Shown piece by piece: positions 37,569-38,688 of a stretch of DNA of 38,688 nucleotides. The number at the start of each line of letters is the position of its first letter. Position 1 is the stretch's first letter. A program made the translations under genes and the position numbers. The stretch covers positions 1 through 38,688 of the forward strand of contig JAUHYU010000048.1 of NCBI GenBank assembly GCA_030426345.1, in the 5' to 3' direction. The DNA comes from Bacteroidia bacterium (GTDB lineage Bacteria; Bacteroidota; Bacteroidia; Cytophagales; Cyclobacteriaceae). The notes beneath the pieces are model-generated. The model saw only the letters and a program-made list of their open reading frames with translations, was not told the origin of the DNA and did no database searches.

Positions 37569-38217
37569 ATTAAAAATAGACTGACCATTTTGACAAAAAG
37601 AACTTTAATATTAATTGTAGTTGGATGGATTCTCCTGACCTTATTCAATTACTACTATATGAACTTTTTCATTTTAGCTTTTGAATGGCTTGGACTTGTG
37701 ATAACCTTGTTTATTTTTTCTGTAACTCAAATAATACGGTTGATTAAGGAAAGAAATGAATTAACAAAAATCAGAATACAGAAAGCTGTAATATTCACGG
37801 TTCTTTTCCTTTTGACATTCTTTAAATCATTCACAAATGGAATAATTGAAAAAGCAGATTGGTTTGTTCTAGAAGCTAAAAGAGAAAAAATTGTAAATCA
37901 GGTCTTAAATAAAGAACTAAATCCAAATGTCAGTTGGAATGGTTGGGTTTGTGAATTGCCTTATGAATTCCCTGTTGTATCTAATGGCGGAAATGACATC
38001 GGCATCTCTAGAAATGACGAAAATGGAAAGACGACTGTGAGTTTTTGGGTATTCAGAAATTTCTTTGATTCTCCTTCAACCCTATTCGTTTATACAAATG
38101 ACCCTGAACAAATAAAGGAATTAGAAAAAAGAGTAATTGAAAGACCTGAAGGTAATTGGAAGCTTAAAGAATATTGGTATCGAACTTATGGAGAATGGTA
38201 AAAAAACTAGCTACAAC
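37559..38217 (+). mobile_element. cassette-like unit 3 (integron-like), one gene
   Basis: GTTGTAGCTAATT (37559-37571) at the start is matched by AACTAGCTACAAC (38205-38217) after the gene, 12 of 13 bases as reverse complement. Beyond 38217 no opposing hairpin arm or next GTT box could be found, so the right-hand site is truncated, diverged or ends the array. Confidence 0.5.
37590..38201 (+). CDS. small membrane protein of unknown function
   Basis: 203 residues starting at TTG 37590; the first in-frame ATG comes 23 codons later inside the first membrane helix pair, so TTG fits better. Hydrophobic helices at about 5-22 (LILIVVGWILLTLFNYYY), 26-47 (FFILAFEWLGLVITLFIFSV) and 66-84 (AVIFTVLFLLTFFKSF) are followed by a soluble domain of about 115 residues with several Trp and acidic/basic stretches (DWFVLEAKREKIVNQ, NPNVSWNGWVCELPYEFPVV). 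No known family recognised. It is the only gene of cassette-like unit 3. An immunity, surface or stress role would be guesswork. Confidence 0.75.
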   Translation: MTKRTLILIVVGWILLTLFNYYYMNFFILAFEWLGLVITLFIFSVTQIIRLIKERNELTKIRIQKAVIFTVLFLLTFFKSFTNGIIEKADWFVLEAKREKIVNQVLNKELNPNVSWNGWVCELPYEFPVVSNGGNDIGISRNDENGKTTVSFWVFRNFFDSPSTLFVYTNDPEQIKELEKRVIERPEGNWKLKEYWYRTYGEW

Positions 38218-38589
38218 AATTAAGCTCTAATGCAGTGAAGTAAGGCTTTGGTTCATTGGAGCGCGTGTTGGACTCCTACCTTCGGCTGCGGTGTTGGCTA
38301 TGGGGATTGAATAAAAAAGGTGTTGGTCAGGTCTTCGGATTTCCCCCTGGTGCGTGTAGCGAAGGAAAACGCGTGACCCCACAAGTTCTGGCCAAATAAT
38401 GCTCTTAGAATCCATGGATTTTAGAGGTTTTTTTGAAACTGGTATCTTCCCTTTTACTTTTGATTTTGCAATAGCGGTTTGAATTTGGTCAGACTCAACG
38501 TTCTAAACTGAGGATTGATCATTACTTTTTATTTCGGATAATTTCTAAAATTCAATTGCAAAAATGTATCCAAGTGAATACATTTGCGT
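38218..38589. other. intergenic stretch without a recognisable gene
   Basis: No supported gene. GC rises again compared with the cassette block. It holds the palindromic motif copy AATCCATGGATTTT (38409-38422), in which the iterated octamer occurs on both strands at once, and an imperfect inverted repeat before the toxin gene. A 62-codon minus-strand frame (38227-38415) has no family features. Confidence 0.5.
38565..38582. promoter_or_regulatory. operator-like inverted repeat before the toxin gene
   Basis: TGTATCC-AAGT-GAATACA: seven-base arms with one mismatch, 7 bases before the ATG at 38590. A related half (GTATGTATTC) overlaps the start. Autoregulated toxin-antitoxin operons commonly have such sites, but binding is not shown. 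Confidence 0.35.
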
Positions 38590-38688
38590 ATGTATTCTAT
38601 TGAAAAGACGGATGAATTCGATAAATGGCTAAGAAAGCTCAAAGACAAGAGAGCGAAGGCCAAAATACTTTTCAGAATTCAACGCATA
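38590..38688 (+). CDS. N-terminal part of a RelE/HigB-like toxin (runs off the window)
   Basis: 33 codons are visible from ATG 38590 to the window end. The pattern IEKTDEFDKWLRKLKDKRAKAKILFRIQR matches the start of Gp49-like/HigB-type toxins of the RelE superfamily (addiction module killer proteins of about 100 residues), in which a ...T.F..WL..L.D..AR..I..R..R helix pair opens the fold. These are ribosome-dependent mRNA interferases paired with an antitoxin encoded downstream in this subfamily. The antitoxin would lie outside the window. The toxin sits just after the cassette-like block. Confidence 0.75.
   Translation, partial: MYSIEKTDEFDKWLRKLKDKRAKAKILFRIQRI

Noticed and set aside
35201-38217. 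CRISPR array
   Set aside because: The repeated boxes are inverted, differ from unit to unit and enclose genes; there are no regular short spacers.
35201-38217. Insertion sequence or composite transposon
   Set aside because: No transposase and no common terminal inverted repeats; each unit has its own pair of ends, which fits cassettes better.
38227-38415. Minus-strand frame of 62 codons right of the cassettes
   Set aside because: No recognisable domain, no leader, and its start lies in the palindromic motif copy.

Overview
The window reads as chromosomal DNA of a marine-type Bacteroidota, most likely order Cytophagales. The reasons are a SusC/SusD pair with an STN-domain SusC and a FecR-type anti-sigma factor, promoter-like TAnnTTTG elements, several DUF5916/heparinase-type secreted proteins, and moderate-to-low GC. 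Species cannot be fixed from the sequence alone.

Layout. 1-1652: the 3' end of an acetyl-xylan-esterase-like hydrolase and a secreted protein of unknown function. 1801-1909: initiator tRNA-Met with its terminator (minus strand). 2108-4890: era, dgt and a frameshifted small membrane protein. 5163-7786: a two-gene molybdenum hydroxylase (IorA/IorB type). 7815-8765: two tandem paralogous small outer-membrane-like proteins (minus). 8968-12353: a 2-oxoglutarate/Fe(II) oxygenase and monomeric NADP isocitrate dehydrogenase. 12536-13098: a frameshifted HNH-type gene. 13391-15634: a large DUF5916 outer-membrane protein. 15656-18373 (minus): a DUF2179-type membrane protein, mannonate dehydratase (uxuA) and a translationally coupled SDR that is probably the fructuronate reductase.

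18656-35020 is a polysaccharide utilisation locus: fecR, susC, susD, a heparinase-III-like lyase, a second heparinase II/III-type lyase, a BNR-4 propeller protein, and two tandem near-identical heparinase II/III-type lyases. It contains lyases and no recognisable glycoside hydrolase, and it stands beside uxuA and a fructuronate-reductase-like SDR. Together this points to a uronic-acid-rich glycan that is bound by SusD, imported by SusC, cut by beta-elimination, and fed through D-fructuronate and D-mannonate to KDG. The exact glycan cannot be told from sequence.

35201-38217 is different in character: AT-rich, small genes of unknown function, and a repeated architecture. Three consecutive units each begin with GTT plus about 7-11 bases whose reverse complement, ending in AAC, closes the same unit. 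The two complete junctions between units hold imperfect hairpins. This is the geometry of integron gene cassettes with attC sites, though no integrase lies in the window. The last 99 bases start a RelE/HigB-like toxin gene.

A second genome-scale signal runs through the window. The octamer AATCCATG occurs 26 times on the two strands where about 1-2 would be expected, often in the longer form AAAAG-N5-AAAATCCATGAA. It occurs inside genes, between genes and over three start codons, and is missing from the cassette block and from the fecR-susCD block.
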